A DNA stretch of 49,010 bases, taken from the NCBI GenBank assembly GCA_031281265.1, contig JAITFO010000005.1, forward strand, positions 1 to 49,010. Reading direction: 5' to 3'. Below, one piece after another: positions 31,492 through 40,170 of the stretch. How positions within the stretch are numbered: the stretch's first letter is position 1; each line of letters starts with the position of its first letter. The notes below the pieces were generated by a model, which was not told the DNA's origin, searched no databases, and saw only the letters and a program-made list of their open reading frames with translations. A program made the position numbers and the translations under genes. The stretch comes from Candidatus Fibrimonadaceae bacterium (GTDB taxonomy: Bacteria; Fibrobacterota; Fibrobacteria; Fibrobacterales; Fibrobacteraceae).

Positions 31492-32484
31492 TTATTTACC
31501 CGATATAGCCCAGTCCACACGTCCCCAAGGATCCGTTTTTGAGCGACCCCGCAAATGGTAGATTTCCCCACCTTTGGCACTGATAGCAATTTTTGGAATA
31601 CCGAGGCTTGCCAAAAGCGGGAACTTCTCCTGATAGGCTGCGGCAAAAGAAAACGGAGGAATTTCTTCTCTGTTCCATTTGATTTCCACATTGCCGGGGA
31701 ATTTTTTTGGGTTATAATTAGAGCCGTTATCCAAAATCTGAATAGGCATTACAGTCTCTGCTAACGCGCCCTCTATGACGGGAACCGCATAGCCAAAAAG
31801 CGTACCTTTGGGGCTAACATTTACCCGCCCAGATATCTTATTCACATTTTTTTCCAAAGTTGTTGTGGTGAAAATAAAGGAACGAGAAATCACGTTAGTC
31901 GTTTCGGTGCCGGTCCAGGAATGGTCCATATATCCGTAACCCTTAACCGCCACTGTATCGCCGTTTATGCCTACGCGCCCTTCAACACGCCCATAAGGTA
32001 TGTGGATATAAAGCCCACATACTTGCCCGTCCACATTAAAAAGACCATTGTTGGGGATTTTCGCGGTCTGAGCACTTGTGAATTTCAAATCGAGAAAGAA
32101 TTTGCCGTTTTTATCTGCGGTAAAGAGAACACGATGGTCTTTGCCGGGCAGGTTCTCCATTTTGTATTCGTCTTTGATGCTTATGACGTTTGTGGTTCTA
32201 TTTTCGCTATATCTCTCTTTGGGGTATATACGCCCTACATTTGCGCTTTTGTTCCTAAAATTCCATATTGAGAACTGAGTTCCCACTTCATTGGAGGAAT
32301 TTAGCCACGTATACGTTACGTACGCCTTAGCTCCGTTATCCAAAACAAAGACATAGTCCCAAGATTCGCTGTAGTTTTTAGCACTGCTTGGATGCCTGAA
32401 AAAATCTGCGCTTGAAGACCCAACCTCACCTGTAGGCTCGGCAAAAGCAAAGGAAATTAAAAAAAGTAATGGTAGTATATACAT
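31492..32484 (-). CDS. Secreted lipocalin-like protein (CrtC/AttH-like)
   Basis: The 330-residue product has a short signal peptide ending after AFA (residue 15). The mature part is beta-rich and contains GYGYMDHSW, close to the GxGYxDHxWG motif of CrtC/AttH/Svf1 lipocalin-type domains, where it marks the second half of a double barrel. Some relatives hydrate carotenoids and others have unknown roles. With a signal peptide it would act in the periplasm. Family assignment is tentative. It is divergent from a small lipoprotein with 34 bp between the start codons, and its TATATT box ends 7 nt from the ATG. Confidence 0.55.
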   Translation of the reverse strand: MYILPLLFLISFAFAEPTGEVGSSSADFFRHPSSAKNYSESWDYVFVLDNGAKAYVTYTWLNSSNEVGTQFSIWNFRNKSANVGRIYPKERYSENRTTNVISIKDEYKMENLPGKDHRVLFTADKNGKFFLDLKFTSAQTAKIPNNGLFNVDGQVCGLYIHIPYGRVEGRVGINGDTVAVKGYGYMDHSWTGTETTNVISRSFIFTTTTLEKNVNKISGRVNVSPKGTLFGYAVPVIEGALAETVMPIQILDNGSNYNPKKFPGNVEIKWNREEIPPFSFAAAYQEKFPLLASLGIPKIAISAKGGEIYHLRGRSKTDPWGRVDWAISGK

Positions 32485-32491
32485 GGAAGGG

Positions 32492-32512
32492 AATATAGAA
32501 AATTACTAAGTT
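32492..32512. promoter_or_regulatory. Back-to-back -10 boxes in a 34-bp divergent gap
   Basis: Minus strand TTTTCTATATT has its box at 32497-32492, 7 nt from the start at 32484. Plus strand TTACTAAGTT has its box TAAGTT at 32507-32512, 6 nt from the start at 32519. Neither gene has a Shine-Dalgarno sequence. Confidence 0.55.
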
Positions 32513-32518
32513 TCCCTG

Positions 32519-32722
32519 ATGGGCAAATTTTACCTACTTTTTATAGCTCTTATGATAATTTCCTGCAAAAAAGAGGAAGTGCTTGTTCCAAAGGTCGCTG
32601 AGGAAGAGGTTGCCGATTCCAGCGGAATTTTGATAGAAATGGCTAAGGAAGCGGAGGCGGTTTTGCAAAAACAAGCAGATTCTATTGTTCGCCAATTCGA
32701 TTCGCTAGGAGTACCTAAATGA
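32519..32722 (+). CDS. Small lipoprotein
   Basis: The 67-residue product has a lipoprotein signal LLFIALMIISC (Cys16), followed by KKEE and a mostly helical, acidic mature part of about 50 residues. No family is recognised. It overlaps the NfeD-type gene by 4 bp (ATGA), so the two are probably translated together; it could be a small envelope partner of that protease. Confidence 0.7.
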   Translation: MGKFYLLFIALMIISCKKEEVLVPKVAEEEVADSSGILIEMAKEAEAVLQKQADSIVRQFDSLGVPK

Positions 32723-34170
32723 TTCGCCTTTTCTTTTTGGCTTTGATGGTTTTTTCCATCGCTTTTGCAAATCCGGTAGAGCCAGAGCTTGGCAATAACC
32801 CTACTGGCAAAGTTGCGGCGTGGATAACTTTAGACGGCGATGTTGACCCAGGCATGAGCGATTATGCCAACCGAGCCATAGCGGAAGCCATTTCTAAAAA
32901 TCCAGATTTGATTGTTTTTGAAATAAACACTTTTGGAGGGCGTCTTGATGCCGCCTTTGCCATTGTGGATACCATAACGGCGTTGAAAATCCCGACTATT
33001 TCCCTTGTGCAAAAAAAAGCGATAAGCGCGGGGGCTTTAATAGCTCTCTCCAGCAATACTCTGTATATGCTGCCCAGCACAACCATAGGCGACTGCGCCC
33101 CTATTGTGCAAAGTGCTGACGGGCAACCGCAAATTGTAGGCGAAAAAATACAATCACCTTTGAGGGCTAAGTTCCGCAACTTGGCAGAGCGGAATGGGCA
33201 TCCCCGCTTGCTTTCGGAAGCGTTTGTAAGCCCCGATTTAGGTGTTATTGAACTTTCCAACAAAGATACCACAATTTATGTGAACACCGTGGAGTACGAT
33301 GATATGCCGGAGGCAGAACAGAAAAAGTGGACAAAAAAGACTTTGGTGAGAGCCGGCGAGCTTTTAACCATGACAAATGAAGAAGCGCAGCATTTGAAAT
33401 TTTCAAAGGGAACACCGGAAAATATAGAGGCATTTAAAAAGGAGTTGGGCATAACAAAGACCATAAGTATTGAAATTTCATGGGCGGAAAAATTGACGAG
33501 ATTTATAGGTGCGATATCAGGTTTGCTTATGATTTTAGGTTTTGGCTTGCTCTACATGGAATTTAAAACACCTGGCTTTGGAGCCTTTGGAGTCATTGGC
33601 ATTGCGCTAATTGCGATAGTGTTTTTGGGGCAATATGCTAGCAGCCTGCACGATAAACTCCCGCTCATCTTGCTGTGCTTGGGTATTGCGTTGATGCTCC
33701 TTGAAATTCTCGTTTTGCCCGGGCTTATGATTTGCGGGATGCTGAGTATAGTCTGTTTTATAGCAGCTCTTGTGATGTCTTTTGATATTTCCAGTTTGCC
33801 AGCCTTTGCGCCTGAGTTTGGCTCTCTTTCTAATTGGCAGTACGGTTTGATGTATATAATGCTATGCGCAGTGCTCGCTTTGTCTTTGCCTATTTTAGTT
33901 TCAAAATATTTGTTCCCAATTTTACCCGATTCCGTGACTCCCATCAACAAAATTGATTTATCTTCGGCACATTCTCCAGTTGAGGAATTTGTGGAGGAGA
34001 TAAAAAAAGGAGATACAGGGGTTGCCTTAACGGACTTACGCCCAAGCGGCCACGTTAAAATAAAAGATAAAATGTTTGATGCTCAGTCCAGAAGCGATTT
34101 TATAGTAGCTGGCACAGATGTAAAAGTTGACTTTGTGGAAGCCGGAAAGGTTTGGGTTGTTAAAGCCTGA
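32719..34170 (+). CDS. NfeD-family membrane-bound serine protease
   Basis: Long NfeD proteins combine a ClpP-like serine protease domain, a membrane domain and an OB-fold domain, and are often partnered with a stomatin. The 483-residue product has a signal peptide (cleavage near AFA, 17), the protease domain (about 30-230) with FEINTFGG at 67-74 and the nucleophile Ser103 in AISAGAL, four or five membrane helices (about 255-410), and the C-terminal OB part with GVALTDLRPSGHVKI and FIVAGTDVKV. No stomatin gene is adjacent. The 3' end overlaps the convergent lptG by 11 bp. Confidence 0.88.
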   Translation: MIRLFFLALMVFSIAFANPVEPELGNNPTGKVAAWITLDGDVDPGMSDYANRAIAEAISKNPDLIVFEINTFGGRLDAAFAIVDTITALKIPTISLVQKKAISAGALIALSSNTLYMLPSTTIGDCAPIVQSADGQPQIVGEKIQSPLRAKFRNLAERNGHPRLLSEAFVSPDLGVIELSNKDTTIYVNTVEYDDMPEAEQKKWTKKTLVRAGELLTMTNEEAQHLKFSKGTPENIEAFKKELGITKTISIEISWAEKLTRFIGAISGLLMILGFGLLYMEFKTPGFGAFGVIGIALIAIVFLGQYASSLHDKLPLILLCLGIALMLLEILVLPGLMICGMLSIVCFIAALVMSFDISSLPAFAPEFGSLSNWQYGLMYIMLCAVLALSLPILVSKYLFPILPDSVTPINKIDLSSAHSPVEEFVEEIKKGDTGVALTDLRPSGHVKIKDKMFDAQSRSDFIVAGTDVKVDFVEAGKVWVVKA

Positions 34171-35257
34171 ACGATTTCAGCAACATGGTCAGGGCAACCG
34201 AGCCGTAAATAATGTGACCGAGCCACGCACCGAGCCACGGGTCTAAGATTCCATTTTCACCCATTTGCAAACCTACCCTAACAACTATATAGTAACTGAA
34301 TGTAAGAATTATCCCTATGCCAAATTGATGGCTCAAAGAACTACCCCGCTTATACTTATGCGAGAGCGAAAGCGCAATTATCAGAGTTACCAAAGCCGTC
34401 ACCGGCCCTGAATATTTAAAATGCCACTGAGTTTCCATTTTTTTTGTATCTTCGCCGCTTCGTTTTAACAATTCAATTCTGCGGCTTATCTGCTTTGTGT
34501 TCATCTCCTCATGGCTTTGTCTTTCGTTTATTATGTCTTCTGGTAAAACGCTGGTCTGTTTCCCTATATCCTTTCTTTTAAATTTATATGCCTTTAAACC
34601 TTTGTCATCTGTGAAAAACCGTGCCCAACCTTCCGATAAAATCCAAGAGCTATCGCCCCACTCTATTTTTTGCGCATCGTAGCGGGCAACAGGGTTGCTT
34701 CTGTTATGCAAAACCAAAGAAACCATATCCCCTCTTTTTGCTATACCGTTATAATATTTAAAATACCAATCCGAATGGTCGGAGCCTATAAATACAAATT
34801 GATGTTTTTCCTTTACCCTTGGATTTTTTCTCTGCTCCATCCTAGTTTCTGCAATTTCCAAGCGGCGGTAATTTGCATCTGGCAAAAATATCTCGCCAAT
34901 GCCAAATAGCAACGCAGTTATAATTATGCCAGCAGAAAAAATGGGGAGGAGTATTCTAAACGGGCTTATGCCTGCACCCTGCATCGCCGAAATTTCCAAA
35001 TGCCTAGTCATTGCACCAACACTGGCTATTGCAGTCAACATTATTGCAACAGGAGAAACCAAGTAAATTATATATGGCAAATAGTTTAAATAGTATTCCC
35101 CTGTTTGGTCCATTCCCTTTGCAAGCCACATTTTTATATTGCTCACAAAATCTATTATTATGAATACCACAATGCTGCCTACCATTATCAAGGCAAATAA
35201 TCTCAAAAAATTTCCTAAAAGATACTTGGGGAATCTCATAGTTTTGCAACTCGCCAT
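34160..35257 (-). CDS. lptG: LPS export permease LptG
   Basis: LptF and LptG form the inner-membrane part of the LPS extractor with the LptB ATPase. The 365-residue product has the YjgP/YjgQ plan: membrane helices at the N-terminus, a periplasmic beta-jellyroll (about 125-260, with the family's LPDANYRR before it) and three C-terminal helices. It overlaps lptF by 22 bp. F and G are similar; the second position and shorter length suggest LptG. Confidence 0.85.
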   Translation of the reverse strand: MASCKTMRFPKYLLGNFLRLFALIMVGSIVVFIIIDFVSNIKMWLAKGMDQTGEYYLNYLPYIIYLVSPVAIMLTAIASVGAMTRHLEISAMQGAGISPFRILLPIFSAGIIITALLFGIGEIFLPDANYRRLEIAETRMEQRKNPRVKEKHQFVFIGSDHSDWYFKYYNGIAKRGDMVSLVLHNRSNPVARYDAQKIEWGDSSWILSEGWARFFTDDKGLKAYKFKRKDIGKQTSVLPEDIINERQSHEEMNTKQISRRIELLKRSGEDTKKMETQWHFKYSGPVTALVTLIIALSLSHKYKRGSSLSHQFGIGIILTFSYYIVVRVGLQMGENGILDPWLGAWLGHIIYGSVALTMLLKSFRL

Positions 35258-36579
35258 GTTAAGAATAAACCGACTGTTCCAATTAACGCATTACAAGCCC
35301 ACATTGAAATTGCAGGAGGAACTATCAAACGGTCTGCCAAATTTTCGCCGCCAATTAAGCATACCCAATAAATGGTAAAAAAGCCAAGACTATAGACTGT
35401 TCCTGGCCCAATGCCACCACGCTTAGCTATTATACCAAGCGGAGCACCTATAAGGGCAAATATGATGCACGCAACAGCCGTGCTTATCTTTTTGTGAATT
35501 TCAACCCTGTATATGGCAATTCGCTTTAAAAAAAGTTCACCTCTCGTATCCATCCTCTCTATCTGCCTTGAAATTTCCATTTCCTCTTTTTTTACATTTT
35601 CCACAGCTATACGGCGGTTTTTTGTGTTTTTCAAAATCTCCTTGCTTTTTAGTTCATCCGGTAAAATAGAATCTCTTTTCATAAACGCAATTAACATATC
35701 TGCCCTTTGCCAAACTATAGGTTCAAATTCAGCTACCAATTTTCGCATTTCACCCTGGGTTTCCCATATCGTTTCTTGTAAATCATTTATTGGCAGCTCG
35801 CGCTGTCCTCGATTTTTCCTGTCCGTGCGTTCAAACCGGTCGTCGATATTTTGAATGGCAAAATCCTGGTTTGCAAAGAGAATTCTAAAATAACGCTCAG
35901 GGTCTTTGGGGTCAACAAAATGATTTTCTCCATTTCTCAGATGGAGCATCAGGGTTGTGCCCATATCCACGTATTCCATCGAAGCGCTATCCGCTGTTAT
36001 CACACGAGGGTAACTCCCGCCTATTTCAAAAATTTTTATGCCGTAAAGCATGGCGTTTTGGTTATCTATGTGAGAAACCCAAAGCTGAATACCGGGGAAT
36101 TGGTTTATGAGCTTGCCCTCGTCTATCATGGCGTGCGGCCTTTTGCGGGTTATGGACTGCATGAGCATTGAGCTGCGGTAGTTCGCTTCTGGCAAAACCC
36201 AGTTGTTAAAAGCTATTAAAAGTACCATGAGCATAACAGAAACCACAATAACCGGACGCATAAGCGAAAACGGGGAAATTCCAGCAGCTTGCATAGCTAC
36301 AATCTCTTTATCCGAAGAAAGCCTGCCAAAAGTCATCAAAGTAGAAGCTAACACAGACATCGGGGCGGCAAACCCTACCATCCAAACCACATTAAGCCCA
36401 AAAATCTCCAAAACAATGTGCATTGGAATCCCTTTTGAGAGGATTTTATCCAGCACTTCTACCAAAAAATTTATAATAAACAGGAAAGTAGTCACAAAAA
36501 GCGCTGCAAAAAACGGAGCGATATGCTCTTTAAGCACATAACGGGTTAAAATCATTACAAAAAGAATATAGTAATTCAT
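35236..36579 (-). CDS. lptF: LPS export permease LptF
   Basis: The 447-residue membrane protein has the same YjgP/YjgQ layout as its neighbour: SVLASTLMTFGRLSSDKEIVAMQAAGIS, LPEANYRS, a periplasmic domain, then GAPLGIIAKRGG and two or three terminal helices. It is somewhat long for the family because of a charged stretch (about 265-350) with predicted helical, coiled-coil-like sequence. The upstream region shares a TA-rich box with the divergent gene at 36624. Confidence 0.85.
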   Translation of the reverse strand: MNYYILFVMILTRYVLKEHIAPFFAALFVTTFLFIINFLVEVLDKILSKGIPMHIVLEIFGLNVVWMVGFAAPMSVLASTLMTFGRLSSDKEIVAMQAAGISPFSLMRPVIVVSVMLMVLLIAFNNWVLPEANYRSSMLMQSITRKRPHAMIDEGKLINQFPGIQLWVSHIDNQNAMLYGIKIFEIGGSYPRVITADSASMEYVDMGTTLMLHLRNGENHFVDPKDPERYFRILFANQDFAIQNIDDRFERTDRKNRGQRELPINDLQETIWETQGEMRKLVAEFEPIVWQRADMLIAFMKRDSILPDELKSKEILKNTKNRRIAVENVKKEEMEISRQIERMDTRGELFLKRIAIYRVEIHKKISTAVACIIFALIGAPLGIIAKRGGIGPGTVYSLGFFTIYWVCLIGGENLADRLIVPPAISMWACNALIGTVGLFLTWRVAKL

Positions 36580-36586
36580 TTTTTAC

Positions 36587-36593
36587 TATATTA
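36587..36593. promoter_or_regulatory. Overlapping divergent -10 boxes between lptF and the 36624 gene
   Basis: On the plus strand TTTTTTACTATATT has its box at 36587-36592, about 30 nt before an SD-led start. On the minus strand TACTAATAT has TAATAT at 36593-36588, 8 nt from the lptF ATG. The same few base pairs would serve both directions. The minus-strand box is a weaker match. Confidence 0.4.
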
Positions 36594-36623
36594 GTACCAT
36601 TAATCACAGCAAGGAGAAAGGCT

Positions 36624-36884
36624 ATGGCTACTACTGCTACTAATAAACCGATCATCAATGAAGAGATGCAGAAAAAGGCATTGGAGCAGTATAATGCTGA
36701 AGTTGCCTTTCGCTCTGATGCTTACTGGGATGCTGTAGAAAGTGATAACCCCCTTGTGCAGGGATTCCGCTACATAATGAAAAACTATGAAATATCCTTT
36801 GAGAAGCAGGAGAAACTCGGGAAACGAGGCGAAGGTTACCGTATATGCGTGAGCAGAAGAAAACGGCCAAGGATTGATTTATGA
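36624..36884 (+). CDS. Small protein of unknown function, coupled to lpxK
   Basis: The 86-residue product has no signal or membrane segment. It is charged, with a conserved-looking middle AFRSDAYWDAVESDNPLVQGFRYI and a basic end RICVSRRKRPRIDL. I do not recognise a family; it is not the omega subunit of RNA polymerase by any motif. It has a good AAGGAGA site and a leader of about 25 nt. Its last 4 bp overlap lpxK (ATGA), so the two are translated together. Confidence 0.7.
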   Translation: MATTATNKPIINEEMQKKALEQYNAEVAFRSDAYWDAVESDNPLVQGFRYIMKNYEISFEKQEKLGKRGEGYRICVSRRKRPRIDL

Positions 36885-37807
36885 GATTTTTTGCTGCGGC
36901 GCTTTGGCGCTTCGGGTATTTGATAGACTCTAAAACAAGGCTTGCCCCAAAAAGAAACGCCAAATTCCATACCCCGCTCATAGGCGTTGGGAGCTTGCTA
37001 GTAGGCGGAGCGGGGAAAACTCCTTATGTAGCTTTTTTGGCACAAAAATTAAAAGCGAAAGGCCTTAACGTTGGAATTTTGTGCAAAGACACCGGTGATG
37101 AAAATTTATGGTTTAGCAAAAAAGGTTTTGAAGCCTTTACAGGGAACCGCTTTGAGCTTTGCAAAAAATTGGACGGCAAGTTTGATGTTTTGATAAGCGA
37201 TGACGGTTTGGAAGACCGCCGCCTTAGCCATGCCTTTTGGTTTTGCCTTACATGGAACGAAGGCGCAAAAAATTTGCGGGACATAATACCTTATGGGAAT
37301 TGCCGTAGTTTATGGAAAGACCATCCCGAAATTGCCTGCGTAAAAAAATGCGCCATGGAATGGGAAAAAAACGCTGAACAAGCAGATATTGTATTTTACA
37401 TGAAGCCGCCTTTGAACACAAGTGGCGAGGTCTTGCCACAAAACTCCAAGATAATAGCCATTGCTGGCATTGCCCGCCCGCACAGATTTTATGAAGGCTT
37501 GCAAAAAAATTATTCCATAGTGGAAAAAATTGACTGCCCCGACCATTTCAATATACAGAAAAAAGTAGAGCAGGCTTTAAAACTGGGTTTACCCGTTGTG
37601 ATAACGGAAAAAAACGCGAGCCGCTTATCGCAGAGCGTTTTGGAAAACAAAAATATTTTTGTGTGTGAGTTAGGGGTTAAACAGCTTTGCCACAACCGCA
37701 GTGACAACCAAATTAACCAAAGCGACGTTCAAAAGGATAATCCACCCCAAGTGCATAACATGGTCATAGCGGAAGCGTGGCAATGTCCAACGGAACCAAA
37801 TCCATAA
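36881..37807 (+). CDS. lpxK: Tetraacyldisaccharide 4'-kinase
   Basis: LpxK adds the 4'-phosphate of lipid A. The 308-residue product has the Walker A-like GGAGKTP, the acidic DDGLEDRRL corresponding to the family's DDG(F/M)Q, and VITEKNASRL near the C-terminus matching V(T/I)TEKDAVK. The conserved part ends near residue 265. The remaining 45 residues lie antisense to the last 138 bp of nuoH, are polar and unlike other LpxK tails, and probably result from loss of an earlier stop codon. Confidence 0.85.
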   Translation: MRFFAAALWRFGYLIDSKTRLAPKRNAKFHTPLIGVGSLLVGGAGKTPYVAFLAQKLKAKGLNVGILCKDTGDENLWFSKKGFEAFTGNRFELCKKLDGKFDVLISDDGLEDRRLSHAFWFCLTWNEGAKNLRDIIPYGNCRSLWKDHPEIACVKKCAMEWEKNAEQADIVFYMKPPLNTSGEVLPQNSKIIAIAGIARPHRFYEGLQKNYSIVEKIDCPDHFNIQKKVEQALKLGLPVVITEKNASRLSQSVLENKNIFVCELGVKQLCHNRSDNQINQSDVQKDNPPQVHNMVIAEAWQCPTEPNP

Positions 37808-39019
37808 CCAGCAGAAAAAGCTCATCTTAAAGAGCAGAACCAAAATTTGAATCATGGCAGCGATTAAAGCGGAAACAAAACTCCCTGCGTTTATATCTTT
37901 AGCAAAATAAAGAGAAGCTACACCCATAACGAGCAAAGCTGGCACTGCAAGCCAACCGAGAGCTTTATACAAAGCCCATTCCTTTAAGCGGGTTTTTCTG
38001 TCTGAGGCCTTAGATTTTCTGTACCAGTTTGCATAACGATGCATCATAAAGAGGAAAGCCAGAGTACCAAGCGCAAACACGCCGCAAATAATAGCCAAAG
38101 CCTGAGCGGAATTGGCCTTTAAAGTTTCTGTGCTAACAAAGGGTATGCTGTAGCCGCCCAAGAACAATGTTGCAAGCAGAGCAGCGTTTATGGCGATGTG
38201 CGCATATTCACCCATATAGAACATGGCAAAACGCATCCCGCTGAACTCGGTGTGAAAGCCGGACACAAGCTCGGACTCGCCTTCTGCAACGTCAAATGGG
38301 GCACGACCAGTCTCTGCCACAAGCGACACCAAAAAAATCACAAAGGCAACGGGCTGAACCAAAATTCCCCAGCCGTGAACTTCTTGCCAAGCTATCATGT
38401 CTTGCAGGTTGAAGCTCCCCACTAACATATACATACCTAACAGGGAAAGCCCCATAGATACTTCGTAACTTATCATCATGGCTCCGGCGCGCATACCGCC
38501 TAAAAGCGAGTACTTGGAATTAGAAGCCCAAGAACCTAGCACCGTTCCATAAATGCTGAGAGACCCAAGAGCAAAGAGCCAAAGCACCCCTATATCCAAA
38601 TTCAGGATGGAGCCGCTGACCTGCACAACTTGCCCGCCCCAGCTAAAAACCATAGGGCCAAACCAGGGAATAACCGCCGGAGATAAAAACACCACCATAA
38701 ATGGAATGGCTGGCGCGAGCTTGAACCAAAAACCGTGAGCTTCACGAGGCTGGAATAATTCTTTTGTGAATAATTTTAAACCGTCTGCCCCATTCTGCAC
38801 AAGACCAAAGAGCCTTATATGCGATAAAAAAGAAAAAAGAGGGATGCCTGTTCTGTTTGGGCCTTGCCTATCTTGTATAAAACCTGCTCCGCGCCTCTCC
38901 AAAGTTATCATAAGCGCAATAAATACTAATGGTATAAATATAAAGGCGAATTTTGCAAGCATAATGCACCATTCAACCGTGGGCTTTTGCGAATAAAAAA
39001 CTGTTAAGGCATCTATCAT
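37670..39019 (-). CDS. nuoH: NADH-quinone oxidoreductase subunit H
   Basis: NuoH joins the hydrophilic and membrane arms of complex I and helps form the quinone site. The 449-residue product has eight or more helices and the motifs LERRGAGFIQDRQGPNR, VAETGRAPFDVAEGESELVSGF and EFSGMRFAMFYMGEY. It is long for the family through an insertion of about 80 residues in the C-terminal third. No other nuo gene adjoins it. Its start has TAAATT 9 nt upstream and TTGAAA 18 bp beyond that, with no Shine-Dalgarno site. Confidence 0.93.
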   Translation of the reverse strand: MIDALTVFYSQKPTVEWCIMLAKFAFIFIPLVFIALMITLERRGAGFIQDRQGPNRTGIPLFSFLSHIRLFGLVQNGADGLKLFTKELFQPREAHGFWFKLAPAIPFMVVFLSPAVIPWFGPMVFSWGGQVVQVSGSILNLDIGVLWLFALGSLSIYGTVLGSWASNSKYSLLGGMRAGAMMISYEVSMGLSLLGMYMLVGSFNLQDMIAWQEVHGWGILVQPVAFVIFLVSLVAETGRAPFDVAEGESELVSGFHTEFSGMRFAMFYMGEYAHIAINAALLATLFLGGYSIPFVSTETLKANSAQALAIICGVFALGTLAFLFMMHRYANWYRKSKASDRKTRLKEWALYKALGWLAVPALLVMGVASLYFAKDINAGSFVSALIAAMIQILVLLFKMSFFCWLWIWFRWTLPRFRYDHVMHLGWIILLNVALVNLVVTAVVAKLFNP

Positions 39020-39027
39020 TTAAAAAG

Positions 39028-39050
39028 TAATTTAGAAAATTTCTAAATTA
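39028..39050. promoter_or_regulatory. Perfect palindromic divergent promoter of nuoH and the HIT gene
   Basis: TAATTTAGAAA, one A, then TTTCTAAATTA: a 23-bp palindrome with a single central base. Each arm contains a TAAATT -10-like box, and each box ends 9 nt from its own start codon (39019 minus, 39059 plus). On the minus strand TTGAAA (39058-39053) lies 18 bp upstream of the box. Confidence 0.65.
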
Positions 39051-39058
39051 TCTTTCAA

Positions 39059-39403
39059 ATGGAAAGCTGTTTGTTCTGCAAAATCGCAAATCATGAGATT
39101 CCGGCGGAAATTCTCTATGAAGATGACCGAATTATGGCTTTTAAGGATATTTCACCGCAAGCACCCGTGCATTTTTTGCTCGTTCCCAAAAAACACATAG
39201 AGAATTTAATGGAAACCGCAGAAAACGATGAATCTCTGCTTGGGCACATACTTTTTTACGCCCAAAAAATTGCAAAGCAAGAAGGTTGCGAAGAAAAGGG
39301 CGCTAGATTTGTTTTAAATTGCAAAACAGACGGCGGGCAAACAGTTAACCACTTGCATTTACACGTGTTAGGAAAAAGAATGCTCTATTGGCCACCCGGA
39401 TAA
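39059..39403 (+). CDS. HIT-family nucleotide-binding protein (Hint type)
   Basis: The 114-residue protein opens with CLFCKIANHEIPAEILYEDD and ends with the histidine triad HLHLHVLG, typical of Hint purine nucleoside phosphoramidases. The CxxC at the start is common in bacterial Hint proteins and may bind zinc. The biological substrate of such proteins is rarely known. The gene lacks a Shine-Dalgarno site and follows the palindromic promoter. recO begins 17 bp after the stop. Confidence 0.93.
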   Translation: MESCLFCKIANHEIPAEILYEDDRIMAFKDISPQAPVHFLLVPKKHIENLMETAENDESLLGHILFYAQKIAKQEGCEEKGARFVLNCKTDGGQTVNHLHLHVLGKRMLYWPPG

Positions 39404-39420
39404 ATTTAAAATAACACTAT

Positions 39421-40170
39421 ATGCGAACGCAAATAATTATCCTTCATCGCTATCCTTATGGTGACACATCTTGGATAGTGAAAGCCATTAGCCCGGATGT
39501 AGGCATACTTTCGCTCCTTGTAAAGGGCGCAAAATCAAAAAATTCGCAGTTCAAAGCGGGAATAGACCCTTTTGCGCACAGCGAAATTGAAATTCGCTAC
39601 AACCGCCATAGAGGAAATTCGTCTCTGATAATCCCTAAAGAGGCATATTTGCAAAATTATTTTCCAAAAATGCGCTCAAACTTGCAAAGTTTGGCTATAG
39701 CGCAACTGATGGCGGAGATTTTGCTGAAATTGGGAAACGGAAGGTCTCACGCTTCGGAAGAATTTAAATGGTTGCTTAACAATTTGGAATACTTAGAGTT
39801 AAATAATACTGTAAAAGAAAATTCTCTCTCACTTTGGTTGCATAAACTGTGCGACATATTAGGTTATGCGCCTACACTTTTGAAGTGCGGGCAGTGCGGA
39901 CAGGAAATTTTGCAAGGTCCGGCGGATTTGTGGCCCGCTTTGGGCGGAGCGATATGCAAAAATTGCCTTGGAAAACGAAAATCCAGCTATGATCCAGTCT
40001 TTTTGCAAGAACTTGGGAGCTTTGCAAACGGAAAAAGCGAGGAAAAACAAATTTCATGGCAGCGTATAGAGAATTTTTTCCTAGGTCACCTAAGAGTACA
40101 CACCGGTTTATTGGACAATTTAAAGTCATGGGAGTGGCTTTTGGAAACAAGAAGGCTAGGAAGTGGATAA
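39421..40170 (+). CDS. recO: DNA repair protein RecO
   Basis: RecO loads RecA on SSB-coated single strands with RecR. The 249-residue protein has the N-terminal OB fold (about 1-80, with YPYGDTSWIVKAISPDVGILSLLVKGAK), a helical middle, and a zinc site CGQCGQ...CKNC. A TAAAAT box (39407-39412) ends 8 nt before the ATG, a weaker promoter candidate; read-through from the HIT gene is also possible. Confidence 0.9.
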   Translation: MRTQIIILHRYPYGDTSWIVKAISPDVGILSLLVKGAKSKNSQFKAGIDPFAHSEIEIRYNRHRGNSSLIIPKEAYLQNYFPKMRSNLQSLAIAQLMAEILLKLGNGRSHASEEFKWLLNNLEYLELNNTVKENSLSLWLHKLCDILGYAPTLLKCGQCGQEILQGPADLWPALGGAICKNCLGKRKSSYDPVFLQELGSFANGKSEEKQISWQRIENFFLGHLRVHTGLLDNLKSWEWLLETRRLGSG

